Shown: positions 16,904-25,986 of the stretch, one piece after another
How positions within the stretch are numbered: position 1 is the first letter of the stretch
How the letters are laid out: every line of letters starts with the position of its first letter
Source of the DNA: Caulobacter sp. RHG1
GTDB lineage: Bacteria > Pseudomonadota > Alphaproteobacteria > Caulobacterales > Caulobacteraceae
Reading direction: 5' to 3'
Assembly: GCF_013181195.1 (NCBI RefSeq)
Contig: NZ_SMZP01000012.1
Span: 1 to 64,000 of the forward strand
DNA length: 64,000 bases
The notes under the pieces: model-generated
Seen by the model: only the letters and a program-made list of their open reading frames with translations
Database searches by the model: none
Told to the model about the DNA's origin: nothing
Program-made: the position numbers and the translations under genes

Positions 16904-19900
16904 TCAGCAGAAATTCCGGCTCTTGCGGGCCCATTGCATGCCGCCTTGATCACCCGATTGCGACTGCAGGGTCGCCAGGATGTCGCCCAGGTCATGGACC
17001 TTATATGCGACAAGGTGGACCACATCGCCTTCGCGCTGGATCCGCCCATCGACGCCAAGCAGGCTGGCGCCCAAGATCACCCGGCGCTGCTTCTCGTAGA
17101 GCGTTGGCCAAATGACCAGATTGGCCACGCCGCTCTCGTCTTCGATGGTGATGAACATCACGCCCTTGGCCGATCCCGGCCGCTGGCGCACCAGCACCAG
17201 GCCGGCGGTCTGGATGAAGTGACCATCGCGGCCCGCGCTGACCGATCGGCAGGGCGCGCGGCGCTGGCGGGTGAGATCCGACCGAAGCAGCGCCAAGGGA
17301 TGCCGGCGAAGCGACAGGCCAAGATTGCCGTAGTCCTCGACGATCTCGCGCCCCTCGGTCATGGCCTTCAGCTGCGGCGCTGGCTCGTTGAGTTCGCTGG
17401 CCTCCGGCTGATCGAACAAGGGCAGGGCGGTGTCGCGCAGCGCCTTGATCGCCCACATCGCTTCGCGTCGGTGCAGGCGTAGGCTTGGCAGAAAGGCGTC
17501 GGCTTCGGCGAGCTTCCCAAGCATCCCCGGCTTCAGCCCTGACCGGCGCCAGAGGTCGTCGATCGAGGTGTAGGGCTGGTCACCGCGCGCGGCCACCAGG
17601 GTCGCGGCCTCCTCGTCCACCACGCCCTTGATCATCCTCAGGCCCAGGCGAACGGCTAGGCGACCGTCCCGGCTGGCCGGCTCAAGGGTGCAGTCCCATC
17701 GCGAGCGATTGACGCACACGGGCCTAATCTCGACGCCATGCTCGACTGCGTCGCGCACGATCTGCGAGACCCCGTAGAAGCCCATCGGCTGGGAGTTCAG
17801 GAGCGCCGCGCAAAAGGCGTCGGGGTGGTGGCACTTGAGCCAGGAGGAGGCGTAGGCCAGCAGCGCGAAGCTGGCCGCATGGCTTTCCGGAAAGCCGTAG
17901 GATCCGAACCCTTCAAGCTGGGAGAAGGTCTTTTCGGCGTACTCCAGATCGTAGCCTCGCTCGACCATGCCGCCGACCAGCTTGTCGCGAAAGTGCGTGA
18001 CCCCGCCGGTCATTTTGAAAGTCGCCATCGCGCGGCGCAGCTGATCGGCTTCGCCCGGCGTGAACCCGGCGCATTCGATCGCCACGCGCATGGCCTGCTC
18101 CTGGAAGAGCGGCACGCCCAGGGTCTTGCCCAGCACCTTCTCCAGCTCGGGGGTGGGATAGCTGACCGGCTCTAGGCCCTCGCGCCGCCGAAGATAGGGG
18201 TGGACCATGTCGCCCTGGATCGGGCCGGGCCGCACGATCGCCACCTCGATCACCAGGTCGTAGAAGCTGCGCGGCTTGATGCGCGGCAACATCGCCATCT
18301 GGGCCCGGCTTTCAATCTGGAAGACGCCCAGGGTGTCGGCCTTGCGGATCATCGCGTAGGTGCGCGGATCCTCCGGCGGAATGGTGGCCAGCTGGAGATG
18401 GACGCCCTTGTGCTGCGCGATCAGCGCCAAACCCTTCTGCAGGCAGGTCAGCATGCCCAAGGCCAGTACATCGACCTTCATGAACTTCAGCTCGTCGATG
18501 TCGTCCTTATCCCACTCGATGATCTGGCGGTTTTCCATGGCCGCCGGCTCGATCGGCACCAGCTCGTCTAGGCGGTCCTCGGTCAGGACGAAGCCGCCGG
18601 GATGCTGGCTAAAGTGGCGCGGGGTGTTGAGCAGCTGCTGAGCCAGCTCCAGAGTCAGGCGCAGCCGACGGTCGGACAGGTCCATGCCAAGGTCGGCGGC
18701 GTGCTTTTCCTCGATCTCCTCGCGCGAGAAGCTCCACACCTGGCTCGACAGGGCCTTGGTCATGTCCTCGGGCAAGCCCAACACCTTGCCCACGTCGCGC
18801 ACCGCCCCGCGCGGGCGAAAGCGCTGGACGACGGCGACCAGCGCGCAGCGATGGCGCCCGTAGGTGTCGAAGATCCACTGCATCACCGTCTCGCGGCGCG
18901 CATGCTCGAAATCCACGTCGATGTCCGGCGGCTCGTTACGCTCCTGGCTGACGAAGCGCTCGAACAGCAGGTCGTTGCGCTCAGGGTCGATCGAGGTAAT
19001 GCCCAGCACATAGCAGACCGCCGAATTGGCGGCCGAGCCGCGACCTTGGCAGAGGATGTCCTGGGACCGCGCGAAGCGGACGATCGAATTGACCGTCAGG
19101 AAATAGGGCGCATAGCCCATGATCCCGATCAGCTTCAGCTCATGGTTCAAGGTCGCGCGAACCTCGGGCGGCACCCCGTCCGGATAGCGCTCGGCCGCGC
19201 CCTCCCAGGTTTGACGCTCTAGGGTCTCCTGGGGCGAGCGCCCCTCGTTGACCTCGCTGGGATACTGGTAGCTCAGCTCGTCGAGATTGAACCGGCAGCG
19301 AGCGGCGATCGAAGTCGTTGCCGCCACCGCGTCCAGGTGCTTGGCGAACAGGCGCTCGATCTCGGCCGGCGCCTTCAGATAGCGATCGGCGTGGCGGTCA
19401 CGCTTGAAGCCAACATCGTCGATCGTCGTGCCCTCACGAATGCACGTGACGACGTCCTGCAGCATCCGGCGCGAGGGCTCATGGAAGAGCACTCGGTTGG
19501 TGACAACCGGCGTCACACCGGCGGCCCGGGCGATCTGGTCGAGACGATGAAGCCGCAAGGCGTCGCCGGGACGCCGGCGCAGGGTCAGGGCCAAGTGGGC
19601 GTTGGCCCCGAAGACTGCGGCCACCTTCTTCAGCTGCAGGGCGCAAAGATCGTCGGCCTTGTCGGGGATGAGAATGGCGATCAGACCCTCGGCATGGGCG
19701 GCCACGTCGTGCAGGTCCAGGTCGCACTCGCCCTTGCCGGCGCGGTGCTTGCCCAGGGACAGCAATCTGCAGAGCCGCGAATAGGCGGGCCGGTCGGTCG
19801 GCAGCACCACCAGGGTCATGCCGTCGCGAAGCGCCAGCTCGCAGCCGACGATCAGCCGAACCCCCGTGGCCTTGGCCCCGATATGCGCGCGAACGATGCC

Positions 19901-20041
19901 GGCCAGGCTGTTGCGATCGCAGACCGCCAGCGCCTCGTAGCCCAGGGCCGCGGCCTGGTCGAAAAGCTCGCCCGGCGAGGACGCTCCGCGCAAGAGCGAG
20001 AAATGCGAAGCGCATTGCAGCTCGACGTAAGTCGCGCTCAT
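16904..20041 (-). CDS. dnaE2: Error-prone DNA polymerase DnaE2 (ImuC)
   Basis: The 1045-residue protein is a C-family polymerase of the DnaE2 group: PHP domain at the N-terminus ([19 protein letters not shown]), polymerase domain with the catalytic acidic block [10 protein letters not shown] around residues 371-380, [18 protein letters not shown] and [21 protein letters not shown], and a C-terminal OB fold ([23 protein letters not shown]). With ImuA and ImuB it performs SOS-induced translesion synthesis and mutagenesis. Its start overlaps the imuB stop by four bases, and the length is normal for the family. Confidence 0.93.
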   Translation of the reverse strand: MSATYVELQCASHFSLLRGASSPGELFDQAAALGYEALAVCDRNSLAGIVRAHIGAKATGVRLIVGCELALRDGMTLVVLPTDRPAYSRLCRLLSLGKHRAGKGECDLDLHDVAAHAEGLIAILIPDKADDLCALQLKKVAAVFGANAHLALTLRRRPGDALRLHRLDQIARAAGVTPVVTNRVLFHEPSRRMLQDVVTCIREGTTIDDVGFKRDRHADRYLKAPAEIERLFAKHLDAVAATTSIAARCRFNLDELSYQYPSEVNEGRSPQETLERQTWEGAAERYPDGVPPEVRATLNHELKLIGIMGYAPYFLTVNSIVRFARSQDILCQGRGSAANSAVCYVLGITSIDPERNDLLFERFVSQERNEPPDIDVDFEHARRETVMQWIFDTYGRHRCALVAVVQRFRPRGAVRDVGKVLGLPEDMTKALSSQVWSFSREEIEEKHAADLGMDLSDRRLRLTLELAQQLLNTPRHFSQHPGGFVLTEDRLDELVPIEPAAMENRQIIEWDKDDIDELKFMKVDVLALGMLTCLQKGLALIAQHKGVHLQLATIPPEDPRTYAMIRKADTLGVFQIESRAQMAMLPRIKPRSFYDLVIEVAIVRPGPIQGDMVHPYLRRREGLEPVSYPTPELEKVLGKTLGVPLFQEQAMRVAIECAGFTPGEADQLRRAMATFKMTGGVTHFRDKLVGGMVERGYDLEYAEKTFSQLEGFGSYGFPESHAASFALLAYASSWLKCHHPDAFCAALLNSQPMGFYGVSQIVRDAVEHGVEIRPVCVNRSRWDCTLEPASRDGRLAVRLGLRMIKGVVDEEAATLVAARGDQPYTSIDDLWRRSGLKPGMLGKLAEADAFLPSLRLHRREAMWAIKALRDTALPLFDQPEASELNEPAPQLKAMTEGREIVEDYGNLGLSLRRHPLALLRSDLTRQRRAPCRSVSAGRDGHFIQTAGLVLVRQRPGSAKGVMFITIEDESGVANLVIWPTLYEKQRRVILGASLLGVDGRIQREGDVVHLVAYKVHDLGDILATLQSQSGDQGGMQWARKSRNFC

Positions 20042-21564
20042 GCGAAGATCCCCGCGATAAACCAGCGCTGCGTGCCGGTCGCCGGATCCTCGCCGTCACC
20101 GTCACGATAGAGCCAGAAGCGTTCTCCAGAGTCGTCCTCGACCTGGTAGTAGTCGCGCGAGCGGGCCAATTCGGCGTCGGCCTTCCACCATTCGCCAAAC
20201 ACCCGCTCAGGGCCATCGGCGCAACGAACGCGCCGGCGAACGCCGCGCCAGGTGAAGGCGGCCGGCGGCGCGTCGGGCAACAGAGCCACGGTCTCCACCG
20301 GTTCTGGCCGGGCGAAGAGCCGGGTGGGCCGGGGCCAATCCAGAGGCCAGGAAAACTCCTCCACCGCGTCTAGCGCGGGCGCGGCGCGCACTGATCGCTC
20401 GGGCAGATCGCTTTCGGCCGACGCCAAGCGATAGACTTGGCCAGCGCCCAGGCGATTGGTCAGGGTGTCCACCAGGGCCGACAGGTCGGTGGGCGCGTCG
20501 CTGTCGCCCAGGCTGTCGGTTTGCTTGAAAACCAGAGACTCCGCGCCAGGCGCGGCGAGGATGATCTTCTCCACGCCAAAGCCGGGATCGACGTACTCGA
20601 GCCTCTCGCAGAGCAGTCGCGCCAAGCGCCTGGCGTCCCGGGTCGGAGAGGCCATGGCGATCCTTGCCGTCTCGGTCCGATTGTCGACCCGCACGAAATA
20701 GGCGTCCAGACGCCGGGCCCCGAGGCTGACAGCCTCCAACGCGGCGCAAAGCTCGGCGACCAATTGGGTGACGTATCGCGCCATCGTTTCGGGCGCGCCG
20801 ATCGGCTCGGCGAAAGCCCGGCGCGCGGTCAGAGTTTCTGGCGCCATGACCGGCTCGATCGGCTCGGCGTGGCGACCGAAGGCCTGGTCCAGACGCCGCA
20901 CCGGGGCGTAGCCGACACGGTGGGCCAGGGGCCCTTTGGGCGTGGCCTCCAGCTCACCGATGGTGTCGAACCCCAATCGCCCGAGCGCCTCGACCGTGGA
21001 GGCCGGAAGACGCAGCGCCGCGACTGGCAGGTCCGAGATCACCCTTCCGATAACGCTAGGATCGACAACGTAGATGGCACGGCGGCTATAGCGCGCCACG
21101 GCATGGGCCGCGCCCCAGGTGTCGGCGATGGCGACGTGAGACTGCAGCCCCACCTTCTCGAGCCGACTGCGGATGTCGATCAGCATCTTCTCCTCGCCGC
21201 CGCGCAGGTGCGCAGCGCCGGTGGCGTCAATGACCAATCCATCGGGTGCATCGGGAGACGCGACGGGCGAGTAGAGACGCTGGGCCCAGAGCGCCAAGCG
21301 ATGGAGCGCGGCCGCGTCACCGTCCGCGTCCAGGTCGTGGAGCACCAAGCCTGGGACCATGGCGGTGGCATGGGCAACGGCCTGGCCAAGTCGAACGCCG
21401 GCTTCCGCCGCTGCGGTGTTGAGGCTCGCCACGGCGCGGCGACGCCCCACCCGTCCGACCATGACGACGGGAACGTCAGGCGGCGGCGCGCTCTTGCCCA
21501 GGCTGCGGCGCAACCGATCGGTCGGCCACTGCGGTAGGAAGACGGAGATGACCCTTGGCGTCAC
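20038..21564 (-). CDS. imuB: ImuB, Y-family polymerase-like protein
   Basis: From the GTG at 21564 the product is about 508 residues and begins near [15 protein letters not shown], typical for ImuB. It has the DinB/UmuC-like fold ([39 protein letters not shown]) and a C-terminal region for partner binding. As known for ImuB, the acidic catalytic residues of active Y-family polymerases are not conserved, and it is thought to tether DnaE2 to the beta clamp. It overlaps imuA by about 89 bases and dnaE2 by four, so the three genes form one operon. The start codon is not certain; the upstream frame is only imuA antiphase sequence. Confidence 0.87.
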   Translation of the reverse strand: MTPRVISVFLPQWPTDRLRRSLGKSAPPPDVPVVMVGRVGRRRAVASLNTAAAEAGVRLGQAVAHATAMVPGLVLHDLDADGDAAALHRLALWAQRLYSPVASPDAPDGLVIDATGAAHLRGGEEKMLIDIRSRLEKVGLQSHVAIADTWGAAHAVARYSRRAIYVVDPSVIGRVISDLPVAALRLPASTVEALGRLGFDTIGELEATPKGPLAHRVGYAPVRRLDQAFGRHAEPIEPVMAPETLTARRAFAEPIGAPETMARYVTQLVAELCAALEAVSLGARRLDAYFVRVDNRTETARIAMASPTRDARRLARLLCERLEYVDPGFGVEKIILAAPGAESLVFKQTDSLGDSDAPTDLSALVDTLTNRLGAGQVYRLASAESDLPERSVRAAPALDAVEEFSWPLDWPRPTRLFARPEPVETVALLPDAPPAAFTWRGVRRRVRCADGPERVFGEWWKADAELARSRDYYQVEDDSGERFWLYRDGDGEDPATGTQRWFIAGIFA

Positions 21565-22237
21565 AGGCTTCAATCTCGATGTCGAAAGCTTCGCCAGCGC
21601 GGCAACGCATGAGTTCCAGGAGCCAGCGGGCCCGGCCGACGCCGGCGGTTGGCAGGGGGGAGGAGGGGAGAGCCGACACTCTCCACCGGGTGGTGGCCGC
21701 CGTCGGCTGACCAAGATCGGCCGCATCGGCGATCCGTCGCCATCGTCGGATGGCGATCGCCATCTGGCCGCTCTTCTCGGCCGCGAGCTGAAGACGGCGG
21801 GACGCTGTCATCGACAGTTTGGCGACCTCGCCGACCACGCCGGCCAGACCGCGATACTTCAGCCCCTCCTCCATCGCCCCCAGGATGGCCGCCTCGTCGC
21901 CGGCTTCGGCGAAGATGACGCGCTTGGGGGGCAGACCCGCCTGCGCCAGGGCCGGCGCGAAGAGATCGCGCTGACGAAGACACCAGAGCACCGGGCCATC
22001 CGCCCGCGCGAGGATCCCGGCCGCGAAGCTTGCTGCGGCGGCGCCATGCAGCGCGCCCTCGGCCCCGCCGGCGACTTCGTGCAGCGCGCCCATTGCCAGA
22101 CCTTGACCGGGCAACCGCTCATCGATCGCCTCCACGCCGAAAGGCAGGACCCGGCCGCTGGCGCTGTCGGCCAGCTCGATCAGGCGAACCTGACGTCTGA
22201 GCGCGTCGAGCGCGGCGGGTGAGCGCGGGAGGGACAT
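21476..22237 (-). CDS. imuA: ImuA, RecA-like mutagenesis protein
   Basis: The product of about 253 residues matches ImuA: VLPFGVEAIDERLPGQGLAMGALHEVAG (RecA/SulA-like core), FAAGILARADGPVLWCLRQRDLFAPALAQAGL and a C-terminal RWRVSALPS...GRARWLLELMRCR region. ImuA works with ImuB and DnaE2 in damage-induced mutagenesis. ATG at 22237 is chosen over an upstream TTG. The gene heads the operon, and a LexA box lies 19-33 bases upstream of its start. Confidence 0.88.
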   Translation of the reverse strand: MSLPRSPAALDALRRQVRLIELADSASGRVLPFGVEAIDERLPGQGLAMGALHEVAGGAEGALHGAAAASFAAGILARADGPVLWCLRQRDLFAPALAQAGLPPKRVIFAEAGDEAAILGAMEEGLKYRGLAGVVGEVAKLSMTASRRLQLAAEKSGQMAIAIRRWRRIADAADLGQPTAATTRWRVSALPSSPLPTAGVGRARWLLELMRCRAGEAFDIEIEACDAKGHLRLPTAVADRSVAPQPGQERAAA

Positions 22238-22255
22238 GTGAACCAAAACTAAGAA

Positions 22256-22270
22256 GTTCTATCTTTGTTC
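22256..22270. promoter_or_regulatory. LexA (SOS) box of the imuA-imuB-dnaE2 operon
   Basis: GTTC (22256-22259), seven bases, GTTC (22267-22270): an exact match to the direct-repeat LexA box GTTC-N7-GTTC of alphaproteobacteria. It lies directly upstream of imuA, where LexA would block transcription until DNA damage. Confidence 0.85.
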
Positions 22271-22441
22271 TCATCCCGATTTATGAGTCAACGCCGGGTG
22301 CGTCCGTGTTTGACGCCCAAGCTCTACGATTCATGCGAAAACGTAAGGGCTTGTGCCGATTCAGATATTTTTTGTCGCAGGCGTAGCAGCGCCTGCTGGT
22401 CAGCCAAAGCCGATACCGCCGAGCGCAGGAAGGTCGGCCAT

Positions 22442-22834
22442 CTATCCGGCCAAAGCCTCAATCACCCGGCAGTCGGCAGCCCGGCCGTCACAGGTCGCGG
22501 TCACCATGCGCCGCAGTTCGCTGCGCAGCGTTTCCAACTGGGCGATCTTAGTCTCGACATCTTGAAGTTGCCGGGAGGCCAGGGCGTTAGCCTCGCCGCA
22601 CGGGCGTTCAGGGTTGTCTGCCAGATCCAGCAGGTTGCGGATCGCCTCGACTGAGAAGCCGAGCTGCCGCGCGTGGCGAATGAACGCCAAACGTCGGACG
22701 GCGTCGGCGTCATAAACCCGACGGTCGTTGGCCGCGCGCCTCGGCTCGGGGAGCAAGCCAATCTCCTCGTAAAAGCGGATGGTCGGGACCTTGACGTCGG
22801 CGGCCTTGGCCAACAGGCCGATGGAGAGGGTCAT
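22442..22834 (-). CDS. MerR family regulator, CadR/PbrR/ZntR-like
   Basis: The 130-residue protein has the MerR HTH (IGLLAKAADVKVPTIRFYEEIGLLPEPRR, residues 5-33) and a dimerisation helix. Cys near residue 79 (ERPCGEANAL) and a C-terminal loop with two Cys (TATCDGRAADCRVIEALAG) follow the pattern of the divalent-metal sensors CadR, PbrR and ZntR rather than Hg MerR. It is divergent from czcCBA, and three matching operators occur in the window (22989, 30973, 36269). Which of Cd, Pb or Zn is sensed cannot be told from sequence alone. Confidence 0.85.
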   Translation of the reverse strand: MTLSIGLLAKAADVKVPTIRFYEEIGLLPEPRRAANDRRVYDADAVRRLAFIRHARQLGFSVEAIRNLLDLADNPERPCGEANALASRQLQDVETKIAQLETLRSELRRMVTATCDGRAADCRVIEALAG

Positions 22835-22988
22835 CTAGAGGGCTCCTTGTTCATACGAATAGGCCCTGGTTCCACAGCGGCGAACGAAATCTTTCGGGCG
22901 ACGCCGCCCCATCGAACGATGGTTTCGGGCTCTTGCGCTGCATTTCGATAGCTGATTTCCGCCGGGCTCAGCCGAGTAAAGAAAACGC

Positions 22989-23019
22989 TTGATCCTCTAG
23001 CCACTAGAGGAAGCAAGAT
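22989..23019 (+). promoter_or_regulatory. MerR-type operator-promoter of the czc block
   Basis: -35 TTGATC (22989-22994) and -10 CAAGAT (23014-23019) are 19 bp apart. A perfect dyad CCTCTAG-cca-CTAGAGG (22994-23010) fills the spacer. It resembles CadR/PbrR operators and faces the small gene before czcC; the matching regulator is divergent from it. Confidence 0.82.
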
Positions 23020-23103
23020 GCCGACGAGTCAAGGCGCGGTGTCTTATGAAAGCGCGCCCAACAGCGTGCGCCCGTTCGTGGCGTTGGAGTATCTGGGGTG
23101 GCC

Positions 23104-23475
23104 ATGGACAGGCTGAGGGCTTGGGGAAAGGGCATTGCGCAGCTGGCGATCGCTTGCGCTGTCGCCTTGTTCGCTCTTGCACCAAGTCTCGATGTTGCCT
23201 TCTGCCCCGAAAGCAAACCTGCGCCGACCACCTCGTCAGCGGCCACCTTTCAGCAAGTCGCGATGGCGACCAACGCAGAGCGGGGTAGACCCTCTCCGGC
23301 TCTGGTCGGGTTTTGCCTTTACGGCCATTGCAAACATAGTGTGGCCTTTCCTCCGCCTATGGCGGCAGATCATGCGCCCGCCAGCGACCGACCGACCGAA
23401 CGCCACGCGTTGGCGAACACGGCATTGCCTGTGTCGAATCCCGAATTTGAATTGAATCGACCGCCTCGCGCTTGA
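23104..23475 (+). CDS. Hypothetical exported protein preceding czcC
   Basis: The 123-residue product has a signal-like N-terminus (LAIACAVALFALAPSLDVAF) and a mature part with FCLYGHCKHSVAFPPP, a Cys/His group that could bind metal, ending NPEFELNRPPRA. Similar short ORFs with an EFExxRPPRA-type ending precede RND metal-efflux operons in sphingomonads and relatives; CzcI-like regulators occupy a similar place in Cupriavidus, but I cannot claim homology. It is the first gene after the operator; czcC follows 49 bases later. The ATG at 23104 is chosen over a GTG two codons upstream. Confidence 0.55.
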   Translation: MDRLRAWGKGIAQLAIACAVALFALAPSLDVAFCPESKPAPTTSSAATFQQVAMATNAERGRPSPALVGFCLYGHCKHSVAFPPPMAADHAPASDRPTERHALANTALPVSNPEFELNRPPRA

Positions 23476-23524
23476 GCCGCTACGCGCCTGTGGCGCGCCG
23501 CCTCGTCAAATCGTGAGAAGGTCT

Positions 23525-24778
23525 ATGTCCCTATCTGTTCCTCAAAAGCTGCGCCTTAAGCTGCTGCTTGGCCTTTCGTTGCAGTCACTGCTAGCCGGCG
23601 CCGCGCTCGCTGACCCCGCGCCGCCGTTCAGGGAGCTGCTGCGTCAGGCCCAGGCGACGGCCCCCCGTTTAGCCGAAGCGCGGGCCGAAATCGCGCGCGC
23701 CGAAGGGCTTGCACGCCAAGCTGGCGCTATGCCCAACCCGACACTGGGCGTCGAAGTCGAGAACTTCGCCACCAGCAATGGGGTGAACATGGCCGAGACT
23801 ACGGCTTCGATCGAGCAAACGATCGAACTCGGCGGCAAACGATCGGCGCGTATCGCTGCCGGACGCGCCGACGTCGAAGCCGCGCGTCGGCGCGCGGCGA
23901 GCGCCCAATCGGAATATACGTTCGATCTCGCCGCCGCCTACGCAGAGGCAGACGGCGCCGATCGCCGGCTGCAATTGGCAAGCGAAGGCCTTGAACTCGC
24001 GCAGGAAGACGCCCGTATAGCAACCGTCCTAGTCCAATCCGGGCGTGAGGCGGATCTGCGGCGGGTGCAAGCCCAAGCGGCGGTGCAGGCAGCGCGCGCT
24101 GCGGTTGACCAGGCCAGGGCCGCGCGCGCTACGGCTTTCGCCAATCTCACCGCCATGGTGGGCGCGCCGGTGTCCTACACCTCGATCCCGGTCAGCCTGC
24201 TCGACGAAGCCACCAAGACCCTCCGAATTCCAGATCCGAACCCCCTTTCGAGCCCTGCCTATCTGGCAGCAGAAGCCGAGCGCGATGCGGCGGCGCGGCG
24301 CGTACGGGTGGAGCGGAGCCAGGCGGTGCCAGACGTGACCGTCTCGTTCGGGGTCCGCAAAATGCAGGAAGACAATTCCACCGCCATGGTGGCCGGCGTC
24401 GCGATGCCGTTTCCAATCTTCAGCCGCAATGGCGGTAACATCAGCGCGGCGCGAGCTGAGCTGAATGCCGCAGAGGCCCGCCTCAATTCGGCTCGGCTCG
24501 ATGCCGAAGCCGCGGCGCGATCGGGCGTTGCTCGCGTGAGCGCCGCAGAAACGCGCCTGGTTGCGGCTCGGGAAGGCGAGCAAACCGCCGAGGAAGCCTA
24601 CCGCCTCACGCGCATCGGCTATGAAGGCGGCAAACTGGCCTTGGTAGAACTGCTAAACGCCCGTCGCGCGCTGACCGATGCCCGCACTCAGATGATCGAC
24701 GCCGCTACCGAGCGGCTGAGCGCGCAGGCCGCGCTCGCCCGTCTAGCTGGCGTCCCCCCCTTTGGAGATCAACCATGA
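23525..24778 (+). CDS. czcC: Outer-membrane efflux protein CzcC (TolC family)
   Basis: The roughly 417-residue product has a signal peptide ending near AGAALA and two long coiled-coil outer-membrane-efflux repeats (residues about 35-215 and 230-410), with PNPTLGVEVENF in the first, as in CzcC/CnrC proteins. It forms the outer-membrane channel of a tripartite efflux pump. The end overlaps czcB by four bases (ATGA). A GTG four codons upstream is an alternative start. Substrate (Zn, Cd, Co or Ni) is inferred from the czcA partner. Confidence 0.88.
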   Translation: MSLSVPQKLRLKLLLGLSLQSLLAGAALADPAPPFRELLRQAQATAPRLAEARAEIARAEGLARQAGAMPNPTLGVEVENFATSNGVNMAETTASIEQTIELGGKRSARIAAGRADVEAARRRAASAQSEYTFDLAAAYAEADGADRRLQLASEGLELAQEDARIATVLVQSGREADLRRVQAQAAVQAARAAVDQARAARATAFANLTAMVGAPVSYTSIPVSLLDEATKTLRIPDPNPLSSPAYLAAEAERDAAARRVRVERSQAVPDVTVSFGVRKMQEDNSTAMVAGVAMPFPIFSRNGGNISAARAELNAAEARLNSARLDAEAAARSGVARVSAAETRLVAAREGEQTAEEAYRLTRIGYEGGKLALVELLNARRALTDARTQMIDAATERLSAQAALARLAGVPPFGDQP

Positions 24779-25974
24779 AGCACGACCACAAGCAGGTCTC
24801 CGCGGCGGGCGCGGTCAGCCGAAACGCCCTTTACGGCGGGATCGCCGTGGCCGCGATCCTGGCCGCCGCTGGCGGCTTCGGCCTCGCAAAGCTCACGAGC
24901 AACCCGCCGGCGAAAGTGGCTGCCGAAGCCGGTGAAGAGAAGAAGCCGGTCGGCGCGCCCGACGCGGTCGAAATGGAGGCGGGCCGCATCGCCGCGAGCG
25001 GGCTTTCAGTCCAGACGGTGTCCGCCACCGGCCTAGCCGCCGAGATTGTGGCGCAGGCGACCGTGGAAGCCGCACCGGGGGCCCAGGCCGTGCTTACCGC
25101 TCGCGCAGCCGGTTCGGTCAGTCGGATCAACAAGCGTTTGGGCGAACCGGTGCGCGCCGGCGAAGTATTGGCGTTGGTGGAAAGTCGCGAGGCTGCTCAG
25201 ATCGCGGCCGCACGGAGTGTGGCCGCCGCCAAGGCCGACTTGGCGGCCAAGGCGCTCGCGAGAGAGCGCCATCTCTATGAACAGCGTGTCAGTGCGCGCC
25301 AGGACCTCGAAGCCGCGCAAGCGGAGGATGCTTCAGCCCGAGCCGAGGCGCTGAGCGCCGCTGCTGCTGTGCGCGCGGCCGATGTGTCTCGGGATGGCCG
25401 ATACGTCATGGTGACAAGTCCGATCACGGGTCGCGTCACCTCAGCGCCGGCAAGCGTCGGCGCATTCGTACAGCCGGAGACCGAACTCTTCCGGGTGGCG
25501 GATGCGAGCCAGCTGCAGGTTGAAGCCTCCGTGACCGCCGCTGACGCTCGCCGCATTCGTCCAGGCGATTCTGCCGTGCTTGAGCTGAATGACGGCGCCA
25601 CCGCCAGCGCGATCGTGCGCTCCGTCACGCCCGGCGTCGACGAGACCACCCGGGCCGCCACCGTCGTGCTCACCCTGACCGGAGGGCAAGGGTTGCTCCA
25701 GCCAGGTCAGGCGGTGCGGGCGCGGATCACCGCGCGTCAGTCGCTCACCCAAGGCATCGTGGTGCCCGAGGAGGCTGTCCAGACTTGGGAGGGACAGGAC
25801 GTGGTGTTTGTCCGAACGCAAAAAGGTTTCGTGGCCCGACCGGTCCTCGTTGGTGCTCGCGCCGCCGGGCGCGTCGAGGTCGCCTCGGGCCTCCGAGCTG
25901 GCGAAAGCATCGTGGTCAAAAACGCCTTCCTCCTGAAAGCCGAACTCGCCAAGGGCGAGGCGGAAGAAGATTAG
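24775..25974 (+). CDS. czcB: RND periplasmic adaptor CzcB
   Basis: The 399-residue membrane-fusion protein has one N-terminal membrane anchor (YGGIAVAAILAAAGGFGLAKL, residues about 20-40), a lipoyl-like half motif (AGSVSRINKRLGEPVRAGEVLALVES), an alanine-rich hairpin helix, the second lipoyl half (SPITGRVTSAPASVGAFVQPE) and beta-barrel and membrane-proximal domains (VPEEAVQTWEGQDVVFV). It links CzcA to CzcC. No His-rich metal tail is present. Start overlaps czcC; czcA follows after 12 bases. Confidence 0.9.
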   Translation: MKHDHKQVSAAGAVSRNALYGGIAVAAILAAAGGFGLAKLTSNPPAKVAAEAGEEKKPVGAPDAVEMEAGRIAASGLSVQTVSATGLAAEIVAQATVEAAPGAQAVLTARAAGSVSRINKRLGEPVRAGEVLALVESREAAQIAAARSVAAAKADLAAKALARERHLYEQRVSARQDLEAAQAEDASARAEALSAAAAVRAADVSRDGRYVMVTSPITGRVTSAPASVGAFVQPETELFRVADASQLQVEASVTAADARRIRPGDSAVLELNDGATASAIVRSVTPGVDETTRAATVVLTLTGGQGLLQPGQAVRARITARQSLTQGIVVPEEAVQTWEGQDVVFVRTQKGFVARPVLVGARAAGRVEVASGLRAGESIVVKNAFLLKAELAKGEAEED

Positions 25975-25986
25975 AGGAACAGAAGC

